Assembly (NCBI RefSeq): GCF_012927305.1 | Contig: NZ_JABBGH010000002.1 | Location: forward strand, 496,001 to 560,000 | Direction: 5' to 3' | From: Hymenobacter polaris | GTDB taxonomy: Bacteria; Bacteroidota; Bacteroidia; Cytophagales; Hymenobacteraceae | Length of the DNA stretch: 64,000 nt | In this document: piece after piece, positions 46,532 through 56,163 of the stretch | How the letters are laid out: every line of letters begins with the position of its first letter | How positions within the stretch are numbered: the stretch's first letter is position 1 | The notes under the pieces: model-generated | What the model was told of the DNA's origin: nothing | Databases searched by the model: none | What the model saw: the letters and a program-made list of their open reading frames with translations, nothing else | Translations under genes and position numbers: made by a program

Positions 46532-49500
46532 TTACTTAAATTTTACGTTGAGGGTCACGCCGTAGGTGCGGGCGAAGGGCAGCGAGCCACCTTCTACACC
46601 GGCGTAGGCCACGAGCGGCGAAATGGTGTTCTCGGGGTCGATGTTGTCGGTGTGCTTGAGGATGGTGAACAGGTTGCGGCCCACCAGCGACAGCGTAATA
46701 TCTTGGAACGGCGTGTGCGACAGCAGGCTCTGCGTGAAAGTGTAGCCGAACACCAGCTGGCGGAACTTGATGAAGCTGCCATCGAGCACCTCCAGCGACG
46801 ACACGTTGGCCGCCAGCTGCGGGTAGTAGATGTAGGCCGGTACCGAAATGGTATTCACGGCCCCGCCCTCGGTTACGCCGGTGGCTACTACGCCATTGTC
46901 GCGGCCCGCCAGGGTAGCCTGGTTCAGGCCCCGCACGTAGGAGTAGTACTCGGTGGCCGACAGGATTTTGTTGTTGAAGCGGTAGTCAATCAGGAACGAC
47001 AGGTTGAAATTCTTGTAGTTGAAATCGTTGTTCCAGCCGCCGTAGAGGTTAGCAATGCCCGAGCCCATGGGCGTCAGGTTGCCGCGCAGGGGCACGCCGT
47101 TGGCGCCCACCACCACGTTGCCGCTGGCGTCGCGCTTGTAGTCGTAGGCCATAATCTGCGCAATGGGCAGCCCTTTCACAATGGAAATATTGGCGTTCAT
47201 CGGGCGGTAGGTGCCGGTTTGCAGCGGCGAGGGGTTGGCCGACTGGTCGATGTCCAGCACCTCGTTCTTCAGCTTGGTGAAGTTGAGCGAGGACGTCCAG
47301 TTGAAGGCGCCGCGGCGCACGGGCACCACGGTCAGCAACGCTTCCACGCCGCGGTTGCGGGTGGCGCCCAGGTTCACCGAGCGGCTATCGAAGCCCGACG
47401 CGATGGAGAGGCCGGCACCCACAATCTCGCCGTTGGTTTGGCGGTCGAAGTAGGCCACGTCTACGCCAATGCGCCCGTTGAAGAATTTCAGCTCGGTGCC
47501 CAGCTCGTACTCGCGCAGGCTAAAGGGCCGCAGGTTGGCATTGGGTAGGCGCGAGTCGAAGTTGGCGCGCGGCGTGCCGTTGATGGGGTTGCCGATGTTG
47601 TAGTAGAAGCTGGTCTGGTAGGGCTGGGCCGGCTCGCCGCTGGTTTTGGCATACGAGGCGCGCAGCTTGCCATAGCTCAGCGCGGGCGACTGCAGCAGGT
47701 CGGAGAAGATGAAGCTACCCGACACCGAAGGCGTGAAGATGCTGCGGTTGCCGTTAGGCAGCGTCGAGAAGCGGTCGTAGCGGCCGGTCGTGCTCAGGGT
47801 CAAGAACTTGTAGGTGAAGTCGGCCGTGTAGTACACCGAAGGCGTTACCAGCTCCGTGAACTGATACTCCAGGTTGCGGGTGCGCAAGTTGGTGGGCGTG
47901 TACAGGTAAGGCACGATAAACTGCCCGCCGTATAAACGGCTGCTCTCGAAGCGGTTGTAGCGGTAGTTACCCCCTAGGCTGGCGCTCACCGTAAAGTCCT
48001 GGTTGAACTGCTTGTTGAACGAGAGCAAGGCGTCGCTGTTCATTTCCAGGCGCGTGCCTAGCGTCAGGTTTTGCAAGCTGCCCTCGCCATTGGTCGTGTA
48101 GAGGGTGCCGTAGGGCTCCACGTTGAAGCGCCGGTCGCTGGAATAGTCGTAGCCCGTGCGGGCCATCAGCGAGAGGTAGTCGGTGAACGCATACTTGCCC
48201 GATACCACCCCAATCAAACGTTTGCGCGACAGGTTGTTGATGTACTGATTAACGACAAACCAGGGGTTGGTGGTGTAGCTGTCCACGTTCCAGGCGGTTT
48301 CTAAGCCGTTGCGGTTAACGTCAAAGCCGGGCGCCAGCAGCGACTGGTCGATGTTAGGCGACAAGAACAGGATGTTGTTGGCGTTCAGCGGCGCATCGCT
48401 CAGCTGAGGGCGGTTGGTGTCCTCCTGGTCGATGTAGTTGGCCGACAGGTTGAAGCTCAGCTTCTTGGTTAGATCGTAGGAGGTGGTGAAGGTGGCCGTG
48501 CGGCGCGCCAGCCCGCTGCTGCGCAGAATGGACTTGTTGTCGAGGTTGGACAGCGAGAGGCGGTACACGCCCTTTTCGCCGCCGCCCGACACCGATACGG
48601 TGTTAGTCCAGGAGGTGCCGGTGCGGTAAAAATTGTGAAAGTTGTCGCCCGCCAGCGAGTAGGGGTGCTGCTGCCCGTCAATGCCGTACGTCTGCGAGCC
48701 ATCTAGGCGCTGGCCCCAGGCCGTATTGCCCGAAATGATGGCCGAGGCCTGGTCGGTCGGCTTCAGCCCCTGGCTGCCCTGCCCATACTGCGTCTGGAAG
48801 TCGCGGTTGTCCACCGCGTGGTCAAACTGGTAGTTGGTGTTGTAGGTGATGGTAGTTTTGTTGCGCAAGCCGCTCTTGGTCGTTATCTGAATAACGCCGT
48901 TGGCCGCCCGCGCCCCGTACAGGGCCGAGGCCGTCGAGCCCTTCAGCACGGTCATCGACTCGATGTCATCGGGGTTGATGTTGCTGATACCGTCGCCTAG
49001 GTCGGCGCCGCCCCACTCGCCCGAGCTGCCGCGCACGGTGTTGTCCATCGGCACGCCGTTGATAACGATGAGCGGCTGCGAAGTGCCCGAAAACGACGTT
49101 ACGCCCCGGATATTGAGGCGGGCCGCCGAGCCGGGGCCGCCGCTGGTGCTGCCCACGTTCAGGCCGGCTACCCGGCCCTGCAGCGAAGTGGCGACGTTGG
49201 TTTCGCGCGCCACCGACAGGGCCTGTCCCTCCACTTTCGAGACGGAGTAGCCTAGGGCGCGCTCATCCTTTTTAATGCCTAGGGCCGTCACCACTACTTC
49301 GCCCAGCTCCTTATTGTCCACGGCCATCACCACGTTGATGGAGGAGCGGCCCCGCACGGACACCGTTTGGCTGAGGTAGCCCACGTAGGAAAACACTAGG
49401 GAAGCATCGTTGGGCACGGTAATGACGTAGTTGCCATCCACATCCGTAACAGTGCCCTGGGCGCCGCCGCTCACTACCACGCTCACGCCAATGAGCACCT

Positions 49501-49609
49501 GGTTGTCGGCGGCCGTTACTTTCCCCGAAACCTTACTCGATTGCGCGTGGCCGAGGTAGCTCTGGCCGAGCAGCAGGAGTAGCGCCAGAAATTGTAGGAT
49601 TCTTTTCAT
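46532..49609 (-). CDS. SusC/RagA-family TonB-linked outer-membrane transporter
   Basis: 1025 residues. Signal peptide, then a CarboxypepD_reg-like (DUF4480-type) domain (VSGKVTAADNQVLIGVSVVV, about 26-105), then the TonB box-like region and plug (GVTSFSGTSQPLIVINGVPM, about 170-190; MTVLKGSTASALYGARAANG, about 218-237; ITTKSG) and a 22-strand barrel ending in ARTYGVTLNVKFK. It imports glycans or peptides through the outer membrane at the expense of TonB energy, together with SusD. It is the first gene of the susC-susD unit. The 818-bp upstream region should contain its promoter. No SusR, ECF sigma or anti-sigma gene lies next to it. Confidence 0.95.
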   Translation of the reverse strand: MKRILQFLALLLLLGQSYLGHAQSSKVSGKVTAADNQVLIGVSVVVSGGAQGTVTDVDGNYVITVPNDASLVFSYVGYLSQTVSVRGRSSINVVMAVDNKELGEVVVTALGIKKDERALGYSVSKVEGQALSVARETNVATSLQGRVAGLNVGSTSGGPGSAARLNIRGVTSFSGTSQPLIVINGVPMDNTVRGSSGEWGGADLGDGISNINPDDIESMTVLKGSTASALYGARAANGVIQITTKSGLRNKTTITYNTNYQFDHAVDNRDFQTQYGQGSQGLKPTDQASAIISGNTAWGQRLDGSQTYGIDGQQHPYSLAGDNFHNFYRTGTSWTNTVSVSGGGEKGVYRLSLSNLDNKSILRSSGLARRTATFTTSYDLTKKLSFNLSANYIDQEDTNRPQLSDAPLNANNILFLSPNIDQSLLAPGFDVNRNGLETAWNVDSYTTNPWFVVNQYINNLSRKRLIGVVSGKYAFTDYLSLMARTGYDYSSDRRFNVEPYGTLYTTNGEGSLQNLTLGTRLEMNSDALLSFNKQFNQDFTVSASLGGNYRYNRFESSRLYGGQFIVPYLYTPTNLRTRNLEYQFTELVTPSVYYTADFTYKFLTLSTTGRYDRFSTLPNGNRSIFTPSVSGSFIFSDLLQSPALSYGKLRASYAKTSGEPAQPYQTSFYYNIGNPINGTPRANFDSRLPNANLRPFSLREYELGTELKFFNGRIGVDVAYFDRQTNGEIVGAGLSIASGFDSRSVNLGATRNRGVEALLTVVPVRRGAFNWTSSLNFTKLKNEVLDIDQSANPSPLQTGTYRPMNANISIVKGLPIAQIMAYDYKRDASGNVVVGANGVPLRGNLTPMGSGIANLYGGWNNDFNYKNFNLSFLIDYRFNNKILSATEYYSYVRGLNQATLAGRDNGVVATGVTEGGAVNTISVPAYIYYPQLAANVSSLEVLDGSFIKFRQLVFGYTFTQSLLSHTPFQDITLSLVGRNLFTILKHTDNIDPENTISPLVAYAGVEGGSLPFARTYGVTLNVKFK

Positions 49610-50300
49610 GTGGGGAAGTTTAAGGTGAAGAAAATGAACTGGTTACTTGAAAAATTCCGGGTAGGCACGTCGGCAAATTAGCTTGGTATAGCTGCTCTGT
49701 TACTGCACGTAGCTTGCTGATAAACTGTAAGCTGACGCGGCTAATTGAATCATTTCGCAAGCCAACTGCCGGTTAAAAAGGAGACTAGAATCTCAGTAAA
49801 AAAGGGTGCGGTAAATGGAGTATTTAGTAGCGAATGGAGAGCTTACTAAAAATAGGGCTGCCCCTCAGAAACGCTGCAAAAAGTCCCTTTAAATCGTTTT
49901 AGCAACCCAAAATTTCACTAGCTAAGCTACCTGGGGCGAGTCAGTAATAGGACCGATTTGATGCCGTAACCTGTACGTAGCTGGGTAGCAGTGCCACGCA
50001 GTTGTTGCTCAGTTACATAACTATTTTTTGCGTGCCGATGCCAATGCGAGGAGCCAAAAGTAAACATCTGTTAATGATAAAACAAATGAGTTATAGGCTA
50101 TTCACGCGTTTGTAAGCGCATGTATTACGCACCTAGCTACTTAAGCCAGCTGGCTCAACGCAGCTTGGCAATTAGGGGCTCAGGTACCGGGCTTATTTCG
50201 ACATTAAATACCCGTAGATATAGATAATTGCTAAGCCAAACTCAACTCAGTAATTATTTATAAAAACTTATAAAATGAAGTTAATGTGAATTTATAATAA
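49610..50300. other. Upstream region of susC, no gene seen
   Basis: 691 bp of moderately AT-rich sequence. No coding composition, RNA gene or repeat family is visible. It should contain the susC promoter, but I see no match good enough to mark. The AT-richest part (50230-50300) precedes the fucosidase terminator. Confidence 0.45.
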
Positions 50301-50343
50301 TACAAAAAATAAATGGTGCGACAATTTATGCCGCCATTTATTT
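50301..50343 (-). terminator. Rho-independent terminator of the fucosidase pair
   Basis: CCATTTATTT (50334-50343) pairs with AAATAAATGG (50307-50316). On the minus strand the stem is followed by TTTTTTGTA. It is about 85 bp after the stop of the second fucosidase gene. Confidence 0.72.
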
Positions 50344-50427
50344 CGCATGATTATTTCCTAGTGAAAATTAGTTGGCCCAAAGCGCGCTTTCACTGCGGCA
50401 CTTTTGCGGCGCAGAAGCCCTAGGGCC

Positions 50428-51873
50428 CTACTCGGCCACGAAGGCAAAGGCCAGGGCCGGATAGGCGCCCGCTTGCTTGGCCAGCGTGGCGGGCAGCGTC
50501 AGACGCACCTGGTCACCCTGGCGGGTCCACGGCACGGCTTTGCCGGTTTGCAGCAAAGTGAGCTTGCTGCCTTTGCGGGGTAGGTTGCCGGTCCAGGTGA
50601 GGGTGGTGGGGGTAGGCTGGTTTTCGGGCAAGCAGGCAATGGCGTAGCGGGTGCCCTGCTTGCCCTGCGTGAAGTAGGTGGCGCCATCCCGGAACCGGGG
50701 CGTGGCGCGGGTGTTGTAAATGGCCGCGCCGTTCATATCCAGCCACTTGCCGATGGCCAAAAGCCGCGTCACGGCTTCCTGGTCCAGGGTGCCGTCGGGC
50801 CGGGGGCCGACCCCCAGCAGCAGGCTGCCGCCCTTGGCCACCACCTCTACCAGCGAGTGGATGATTTTGGTGGGCGACTTGTAAACGTCGTTTGGCACGT
50901 AGCCCCAGTTGTTGGCCAGCGTTAGGCAGCTCTCCCAGGGGTTGGCCAGGGGCTGGTCGGGCACTTTCTGCTCGGGCGTCTGGTAGTTTTCGTAGGGGCC
51001 GTGCACGGTGCGGTCTACCATCAGTAGGCCGGGCTGGGCCTGCCGGGCCATGGCGGCAATGCGCGGCATGTTCACATCCTGGCTAAACTCGGGAATGGGC
51101 GCCCCCCAGGCGCGCACCTCGGCGTTCACGGTTTCGCGCGGGCGCACCCAGCCGCCGTCGAGCCACAGTATATCCATGGTCCCGTAGTCGTGCATCAGCT
51201 CGCTTAGCTGGTTGTAAGTGAAGTCCTGGTAGTGCTTCCAGCGCCACGGGTACTTCTTGATGTCGTAGTTGACGTTGCGGTTGGGCGTAGCGTACTTCGA
51301 CCACCAAAAGTCCTGCGAGTGCCAGTCGGGCTTCGAGAAGTAAGCCCCAATCATGAAGTTTTGCTTACGGAACGCGTCGAACACGTACTTGGCCACATTA
51401 GCCCTAGGGTCGTTTTTGAACGGACCGTTGGTAATCTTGAAATCCGACTGCTTGGTGTCGAACATGTTAAAGCCGTCGTGGTGCTTGGTCGTGAACACCA
51501 GGTAGCGCATACCGGCCTGCTTGGCCACGCTAGCCCACTGCTCGGGGTTGAACTTCACGGGGTTAAACACCTGGCTGTAGCCCCAGTACCGCTTTTTATA
51601 GTCCTCGTAGGCGATGGTGCTGTCGCGCTCAATCCAGTCTTCCGAGCAGATGCTCCACGACTCGATGATGCCCGGCACAGCGTACAACCCCCAGTGCAGA
51701 ATGAGCCCGAATTTTTGGTCGCGCCACTTGTCCAGCTTCTGCACCACCAGCGGGTCGGTGGGCGCCTCGTACTCGGTAGACTGCTGGTGGATGCCCTGCT
51801 GCTGGGCGCGGGCCGGGGCGGTGCCCAGCGCCCCCAGCAGGCCGAGGGCAAGCGCGACTTTGGGTAAGCTCAT
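50428..51873 (-). CDS. GH29 alpha-L-fucosidase, exported (second of tandem pair)
   Basis: 481 residues. Signal peptide (SLPKVALALGLLGALGTAPA), then the GH29 barrel: KFGLILHWGLYAVPG, ESWSICSEDWIERDS, YLVFTTKHHDGFNMF, MIGAYFSKPDWHS, DYGTMDILWLDGGWVRPRE (nucleophile Asp in LDGGW) and LVEVVAKGGSLLLGVGP. The C-terminus has a small beta-sandwich. It removes terminal alpha-L-fucose in the periplasm or outside. I chose the ATG at 51873 as first codon of the signal peptide; the open frame continues 65 residues further upstream, overlapping the first fucosidase gene, but without protein-like sequence. It is 29 bp behind the other GH29 gene, so they are one operon. Confidence 0.93.
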   Translation of the reverse strand: MSLPKVALALGLLGALGTAPARAQQQGIHQQSTEYEAPTDPLVVQKLDKWRDQKFGLILHWGLYAVPGIIESWSICSEDWIERDSTIAYEDYKKRYWGYSQVFNPVKFNPEQWASVAKQAGMRYLVFTTKHHDGFNMFDTKQSDFKITNGPFKNDPRANVAKYVFDAFRKQNFMIGAYFSKPDWHSQDFWWSKYATPNRNVNYDIKKYPWRWKHYQDFTYNQLSELMHDYGTMDILWLDGGWVRPRETVNAEVRAWGAPIPEFSQDVNMPRIAAMARQAQPGLLMVDRTVHGPYENYQTPEQKVPDQPLANPWESCLTLANNWGYVPNDVYKSPTKIIHSLVEVVAKGGSLLLGVGPRPDGTLDQEAVTRLLAIGKWLDMNGAAIYNTRATPRFRDGATYFTQGKQGTRYAIACLPENQPTPTTLTWTGNLPRKGSKLTLLQTGKAVPWTRQGDQVRLTLPATLAKQAGAYPALAFAFVAE

Positions 51874-51902
51874 GAGTAGAAATAGGGGCGAGGTAAAAAC
51901 TG

Positions 51903-53480
51903 TTAGCGCAGGGGAGTTGCCAAGGCTTGCCGGTAGAGCCCGATGGCCGAGAGCGTCGGGTTTAGGCGCGAAGAGGTGATGCGTAGGCGCAGGCGCTGGG
52001 CGCGCACCGGCGCAAAGGTGAGGATGCGCTTGTAGCCGACGGTGGTGCCGGCCGCCACCGGTAGCCACTCGGCGCCGCGCTGGCGCTCCAGGACAAAGCG
52101 CTCGATGCGCTGCCCTAGGGCAATATTTTCTTGTAATTGCAGCACGTCGAACGTTAGGGGAGCAGGCAGCTCGAAGGTGAGCACCGCCGTGGTGTCGGCG
52201 GGGCCGGCGGTGGTCCAGTACGTGGCGTACTTGGCATCGAGTAGGGCGGGGGCCCGCGCCGCCTGGGGGCCGCTAACCCGCGCGCCAGCCAGCAGATTGG
52301 TGGCGTAGGTGTCGTGCAGCGCCTTGCTAAAACCCTTTAAGCTAGCCATATCGGGCTCGGCCAGCAAGCCGCGCTTGTCGGGCGGAATATTCAGGAGCAG
52401 CACCCCGTTGCGCCCCACCGAGCTGTTGTAGATGTCCAGCAGCTGCGCCGGGGTTTTCACCTGCGCGTCCTCGGCCGGGTGGTAAAACCAGCCCGGCCGA
52501 ATGGATACGTCCACCTCGGCCGGGTACCATACCAGGGCCGGCGCGTGCGCGATTTTGGCGCGGCTGCCCAGGTCGTCGTCCATCATATTGTGGGGCGCGA
52601 AGGCCACAACTTGCTGCGAGTTGGCGGCTACCTTTTCCTGGTTCTGGGCCCCTAGGGGCACCACGCTCCACTCGGTAGGGCGCCCGTAGCCCGACTCGGT
52701 GCCCACCCAGCGCACGTCGGGGCCCATCACGGCAATGACGGCCGTGGGCTGCAGGCGCCGAATGAGGGCGTACCAGCGGTTGAAGTCGTACACTTGCTTA
52801 CGGCCCGTCGGCCCTTCGCCGTTGGCCCCGTCAAACCATACCTCGTCCACGCGGCCGTAGTTGGTGAGCAGCTCCGTCAGCTGGTTAACGAAGTAGTCGT
52901 TGTAGCGGGCCGAGTCGCCGAAGTAGGGCGAGTTGCGGTCCCAGGGCGACAGGTACACGCCAAACCCCAGGTGCTCGGCGCGGCAGGCCTCGGCTACCTC
53001 CTTCACCACGTCGCCGTGGCCGTTTTTCCACGGGCTGCTTTGCACCGAGTGCTTGGTGTACTTGGATGGCCACAAGCAGAAGCCGTCGTGGTGCTTGGCC
53101 GTGAGGATGACTTGCTTGATGCCGCCTGCCTTGCAGGCCCGCACCCACTGCCCGGCATCGAGGGCGCTGGGGTTGAACAAGGCCGGGCTCTCGGTGCCAT
53201 CGCCCCACTCGCGGCCAGTGAAGGTGTTGATGCCAAAGTGCAAAAAGCCCGTTAGCTCCAACTGCTGCCAGCGCAGCTGCTGCGGCGAGGGCGCCACCGC
53301 GGCCGCCTGCCGGATAAGCGCCGACGGGGTACTCTGCGGCGCAATCCGAACGTAGTTCTGGGGCGAGTACAGCTGCGCGCTGGCGGCCGGCGCCAGCAGC
53401 ACGCCCAGGCAAGCCGCGAGCCACCGCGCCCAGCGGTGGGGCGAGTGCTGGCGCGGACCTGTCAGCCAAAGCTTCTTCAT
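51903..53480 (-). CDS. GH29 alpha-L-fucosidase, exported (first of tandem pair)
   Basis: 525 residues. Signal peptide (WARWLAACLGVLLAPAASAQ), then GH29 features: LTGFLHFGINTFTGREWGDG, QVILTAKHHDGFCLWPSKYT, FGVYLSPWDRNSPYFGDSAR, TNYGRVDEVWFDGANGEGPT (nucleophile Asp in WFDGA) and LLDIYNSSVGRNGVLLLNIP. After about residue 395 a galactose-binding-like (F5/8 type C-like) sandwich follows (TYWTTAGPADTTAVLTFELP). This plan matches the GH29-B-like group specific for branched fucose, whereas the downstream paralogue looks like the GH29-A type. Together they form a fucose-release pair, plausibly serving the SusC/SusD locus. Start ATG at 53480. Confidence 0.93.
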   Translation of the reverse strand: MKKLWLTGPRQHSPHRWARWLAACLGVLLAPAASAQLYSPQNYVRIAPQSTPSALIRQAAAVAPSPQQLRWQQLELTGFLHFGINTFTGREWGDGTESPALFNPSALDAGQWVRACKAGGIKQVILTAKHHDGFCLWPSKYTKHSVQSSPWKNGHGDVVKEVAEACRAEHLGFGVYLSPWDRNSPYFGDSARYNDYFVNQLTELLTNYGRVDEVWFDGANGEGPTGRKQVYDFNRWYALIRRLQPTAVIAVMGPDVRWVGTESGYGRPTEWSVVPLGAQNQEKVAANSQQVVAFAPHNMMDDDLGSRAKIAHAPALVWYPAEVDVSIRPGWFYHPAEDAQVKTPAQLLDIYNSSVGRNGVLLLNIPPDKRGLLAEPDMASLKGFSKALHDTYATNLLAGARVSGPQAARAPALLDAKYATYWTTAGPADTTAVLTFELPAPLTFDVLQLQENIALGQRIERFVLERQRGAEWLPVAAGTTVGYKRILTFAPVRAQRLRLRITSSRLNPTLSAIGLYRQALATPLR

Positions 53481-53903
53481 GGTGCGGTAGGGAACAGTTG
53501 GGCTGGTAGAGCGGGCCACTGGCCGGCAATGCCCCGCCTGGCCCACCAGCCTAAATTGGCCCTAGGGCCAACGCCTGGGCTAAGGTAGGCGTTGCATCAG
53601 TCGGCTTCCAACTAACCCGGCGCGGTGGTGCGCACCACAAAGCTAGGCGTCCGCGCCAAGCCCTAGGGTAGCTAGGATAGCTTAAATACCTATGCCAGGC
53701 TGTAAAGAAGAGGCTAGCTCTTACTTGGAGGCAGGCAAAAATCAGCCGCACTAGCCGGCAAAATCATCTGGTTATTGTGCAATGACGAGCGGGGGCTAGC
53801 CCCGCTCCTATAGCCTGGCACGAGCATTTAGGCCGCCGGACCGGAGCAGGCTCCAGCTCTTTTAATAGTGCCCAGCCCCTAGGGCGCGGCTGGCACGAGG
53901 CCG
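53481..53903. other. Region between trehalose and fucosidase genes, short hairpins only
   Basis: 423 bp. Contains a hairpin CAACGCCT (53569-53576) / AGGCGTTG (53587-53594) and a GC hairpin AGCGGGG-N5-CCCCGCT (about 53788-53806) about 100 nt after the trehalose gene stop, neither with a clear T-run. Several CCTAGG sites. Presumably includes the fucosidase promoter. No gene seen. Confidence 0.45.
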
Positions 53904-56081
53904 CTACACTAGCAGATGGCGCAGCAGCTGGCGCACCTCGGCCACGGTGGCCAGGTTGTAGCGGGCCAGCGAGCGGGCCAGGCCCACGCGCACAGTGTAG
54001 GCTTCGGGCGGCATAGCCCGGAAGGTGTCCTCGTCGGTGCGGTCATCGCCCAGGGTTAGCACAAAGCCGGGCTCGGTGCGGGCCAGCCAGCGCGCTGCCC
54101 CCGCGCCTTTATTAATGCCCGCATTCTTGATTTCGAGCACCTTATGTCCCTCCATTACCTGCAGGTCGGTGTTGGCCGTCATAAAGGCCAGGTGGCTGAG
54201 CAGCTCGCGGGCGCGCACCTCGCCCAGGTCGGCGTCGGCGCGGCGGTAGTGCCACACCAGCGAGTAGTCTTTCTCCTCAATAAACGAGCCGGCCGTGCGC
54301 GCCACGTACAGTTCCAGCACCGGGCGCAGTTCGCGCTTCCAGTCGCTGCGCAGCGGCTGCATCAGCTCCCAGTCGCCCTCGGTGTCGCGCAGCCACACCC
54401 CATGCTCGGCCACGAAGCCTAGGGGCAAGTGCCCCAGCCACTCCTGCAGCGTGTTCCGGTCGCGCCCGCTGATGATAACCACCTGGGTGCGGGGCAGCTC
54501 GGTGAGGGCCCGCAGCAATAGACGCAGCTCCTGGTCGGGCTTGGCCTGCTTGGGGTCGGCAAAGAAGGGCATCAAGGTGCCGTCGTAGTCGAGCAGCAGC
54601 AGGCGCGTGCCCTCGGCTGCCCGGAAGGCTTCGGCCAGCTTGGCTGTGGCCGGCTCGGTCAGCATTTCGGGGGCTAGGGTCTGTTGCTTCATCTTAGTGT
54701 AGGTCAGTTGGTTCATAAATAGCCGGGTCCAGGCAAATACGTTGTAGCGCCGCACCAGCTCCTGCATGGCACTGATGCGAGCCAGCTGCTCGGCCTCGGG
54801 CATCACCAGGGCGTCGTGCATGGTTTCGGTTAGCTGGTGCAGGTCGGTGGGGTTCACCAGCAACGCGTCGGACAGCTCGCGGGCGGCCCCGGCCCGCTCG
54901 CTCAGGATGAGCACCCCGCGCTGGTCGGTGCGGCTGGCCACGTACTCCTTGGCTACCAGGTTCATGCCGTCGCGCATGGGCGTCACCAGCGCCACCTCGG
55001 CCAGGTGATACAGCGCCGCCAGCTCTTCCAGGGGCAGCGAGCGGTAGAAGTACAGAATCGGATTCCAACTCATGGTGCGGTACTGCGCATTGATGCGGCC
55101 CACCAGCTCGTCAATCTCTTCCTTCAGGGCGGCGTATTGGGCTACCTGGTCGCGCGAGGGCACCACCAGCATAATTAGGCTCACCTGCCCGCGCCACTCG
55201 GGGTAGCGCTCCAGCAGCAGGTTAAATGCCCGCAGCCGCTGGGCAATGCCCTTGGTGTAGTCGAGGCGGTCAATCGACAAAATGACCCGCGTATCGCGCA
55301 GCGCCTCGCGGTACTCGGCCACGTGGGCCAGGGTAGCTTCGGCCGTGGCAGCCTGCGCAAAGCGCTCGTAGTCAATGCCCATCGGGAAGGCATCGACGCG
55401 CACCGAACGGGTGGGGGTTTCAATTTGCCCATTTTGGGCCGGCAAGCCCAGCACGTGCGTCACGGCGCTCAAAAAGTGGCGCATGTAGCCGTAGGTGTGG
55501 AAGCCAATGAGGTCAGCCCCCAGCATGCCGCGCAGCAGCTCGGCCCGCCAGGGCAGCACCCGAATCAGCTCTTGCGACGGAAACGGGATGTGCAGGAAAA
55601 AGCCAATAGTGGCCTCGGGACGGGCCCGGCGCAGCAGCTCAGGCAGCAGCAGCAACTGGTAGTCGTGCACCCAAATGGTGTCGTCGGGCCCGGCGTGTTC
55701 GAGCACGGCGGCGCAAAATTTCTCGTTCACCGCCACGTAGGCGTCCCAGTGGGCTTGCTCGTAGGTGGCAAACTCGCTGAAGTAGTGGAAGGTAGGCCAC
55801 AGCGTGGAGTTGCTGAAGCCCTCATAAAAATCCCGAATTTCACCTTCCGTCAGAAACACCGGCGCCATGTGGTCGGCGGCCAGCGCCGTATCAATGTAGG
55901 CTTCCTCCACGGCATCGCCCACAAACAGCCCCGGCCAGCCAATCCACAGGTTGCCGCCCGTGCGGTATACCGACCCTAGGCCCGTGGCCAGGCCGCCCTC
56001 GCTGGGCTGAAAAGTGAGGTCGTCCTCGGTGCGGATAACTTTGGTAGGTAGGCGATTGGAGACAATGATGGTACGCGACAC
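53904..56081 (-). CDS. Bifunctional trehalose-6-phosphate synthase/trehalose-6-phosphate phosphatase
   Basis: 725 residues in two parts. The GT20 synthase part spans about 1-460: IIVSNRLPTKV, PSEGGLATGLGSVY (UDP-glucose loop), GWPGL, WVHDYQLLLLPEL, FFLHIPFPSQELIRVLP, DRLDYTKGIAQRLRAF and LVTPMRDGMNLVAKEYVA. The HAD-type phosphatase part spans about 490-725: LLLLDYDGTLMPF (nucleophile Asp), VVIISGRDRNTL and LTLGDDRTDEDTF. It makes trehalose from UDP-glucose and glucose-6-phosphate via trehalose-6-phosphate in the cytosol. The start is a GTG at 56081; no upstream ATG is in frame. The fused layout resembles eukaryotic and Cytophagales enzymes. Related carbon genes malQ and GH15 lie elsewhere in the window. 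Confidence 0.96.
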   Translation of the reverse strand: MSRTIIVSNRLPTKVIRTEDDLTFQPSEGGLATGLGSVYRTGGNLWIGWPGLFVGDAVEEAYIDTALAADHMAPVFLTEGEIRDFYEGFSNSTLWPTFHYFSEFATYEQAHWDAYVAVNEKFCAAVLEHAGPDDTIWVHDYQLLLLPELLRRARPEATIGFFLHIPFPSQELIRVLPWRAELLRGMLGADLIGFHTYGYMRHFLSAVTHVLGLPAQNGQIETPTRSVRVDAFPMGIDYERFAQAATAEATLAHVAEYREALRDTRVILSIDRLDYTKGIAQRLRAFNLLLERYPEWRGQVSLIMLVVPSRDQVAQYAALKEEIDELVGRINAQYRTMSWNPILYFYRSLPLEELAALYHLAEVALVTPMRDGMNLVAKEYVASRTDQRGVLILSERAGAARELSDALLVNPTDLHQLTETMHDALVMPEAEQLARISAMQELVRRYNVFAWTRLFMNQLTYTKMKQQTLAPEMLTEPATAKLAEAFRAAEGTRLLLLDYDGTLMPFFADPKQAKPDQELRLLLRALTELPRTQVVIISGRDRNTLQEWLGHLPLGFVAEHGVWLRDTEGDWELMQPLRSDWKRELRPVLELYVARTAGSFIEEKDYSLVWHYRRADADLGEVRARELLSHLAFMTANTDLQVMEGHKVLEIKNAGINKGAGAARWLARTEPGFVLTLGDDRTDEDTFRAMPPEAYTVRVGLARSLARYNLATVAEVRQLLRHLLV

Positions 56082-56163
56082 AAGCTTTTAACTACTGGTT
56101 AATTTTATTAGATACGCAGATTTTCACCAGAAAGCCATGTGCTGCCCGCCTACCGTAGCGCTT

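Noticed and set aside
51874..52068. N-terminal 65-residue extension of the second fucosidase.
   Set aside because: It overlaps the coding region of the first fucosidase; the extension is Pro/His/Arg-rich, and the ATG at 51873 begins a normal signal peptide.
53547..53751. 66-codon frame between trehalose and fucosidase genes.
   Set aside because: No ribosome site, no family, Arg/Trp/Pro-rich; it is in a region with hairpins.
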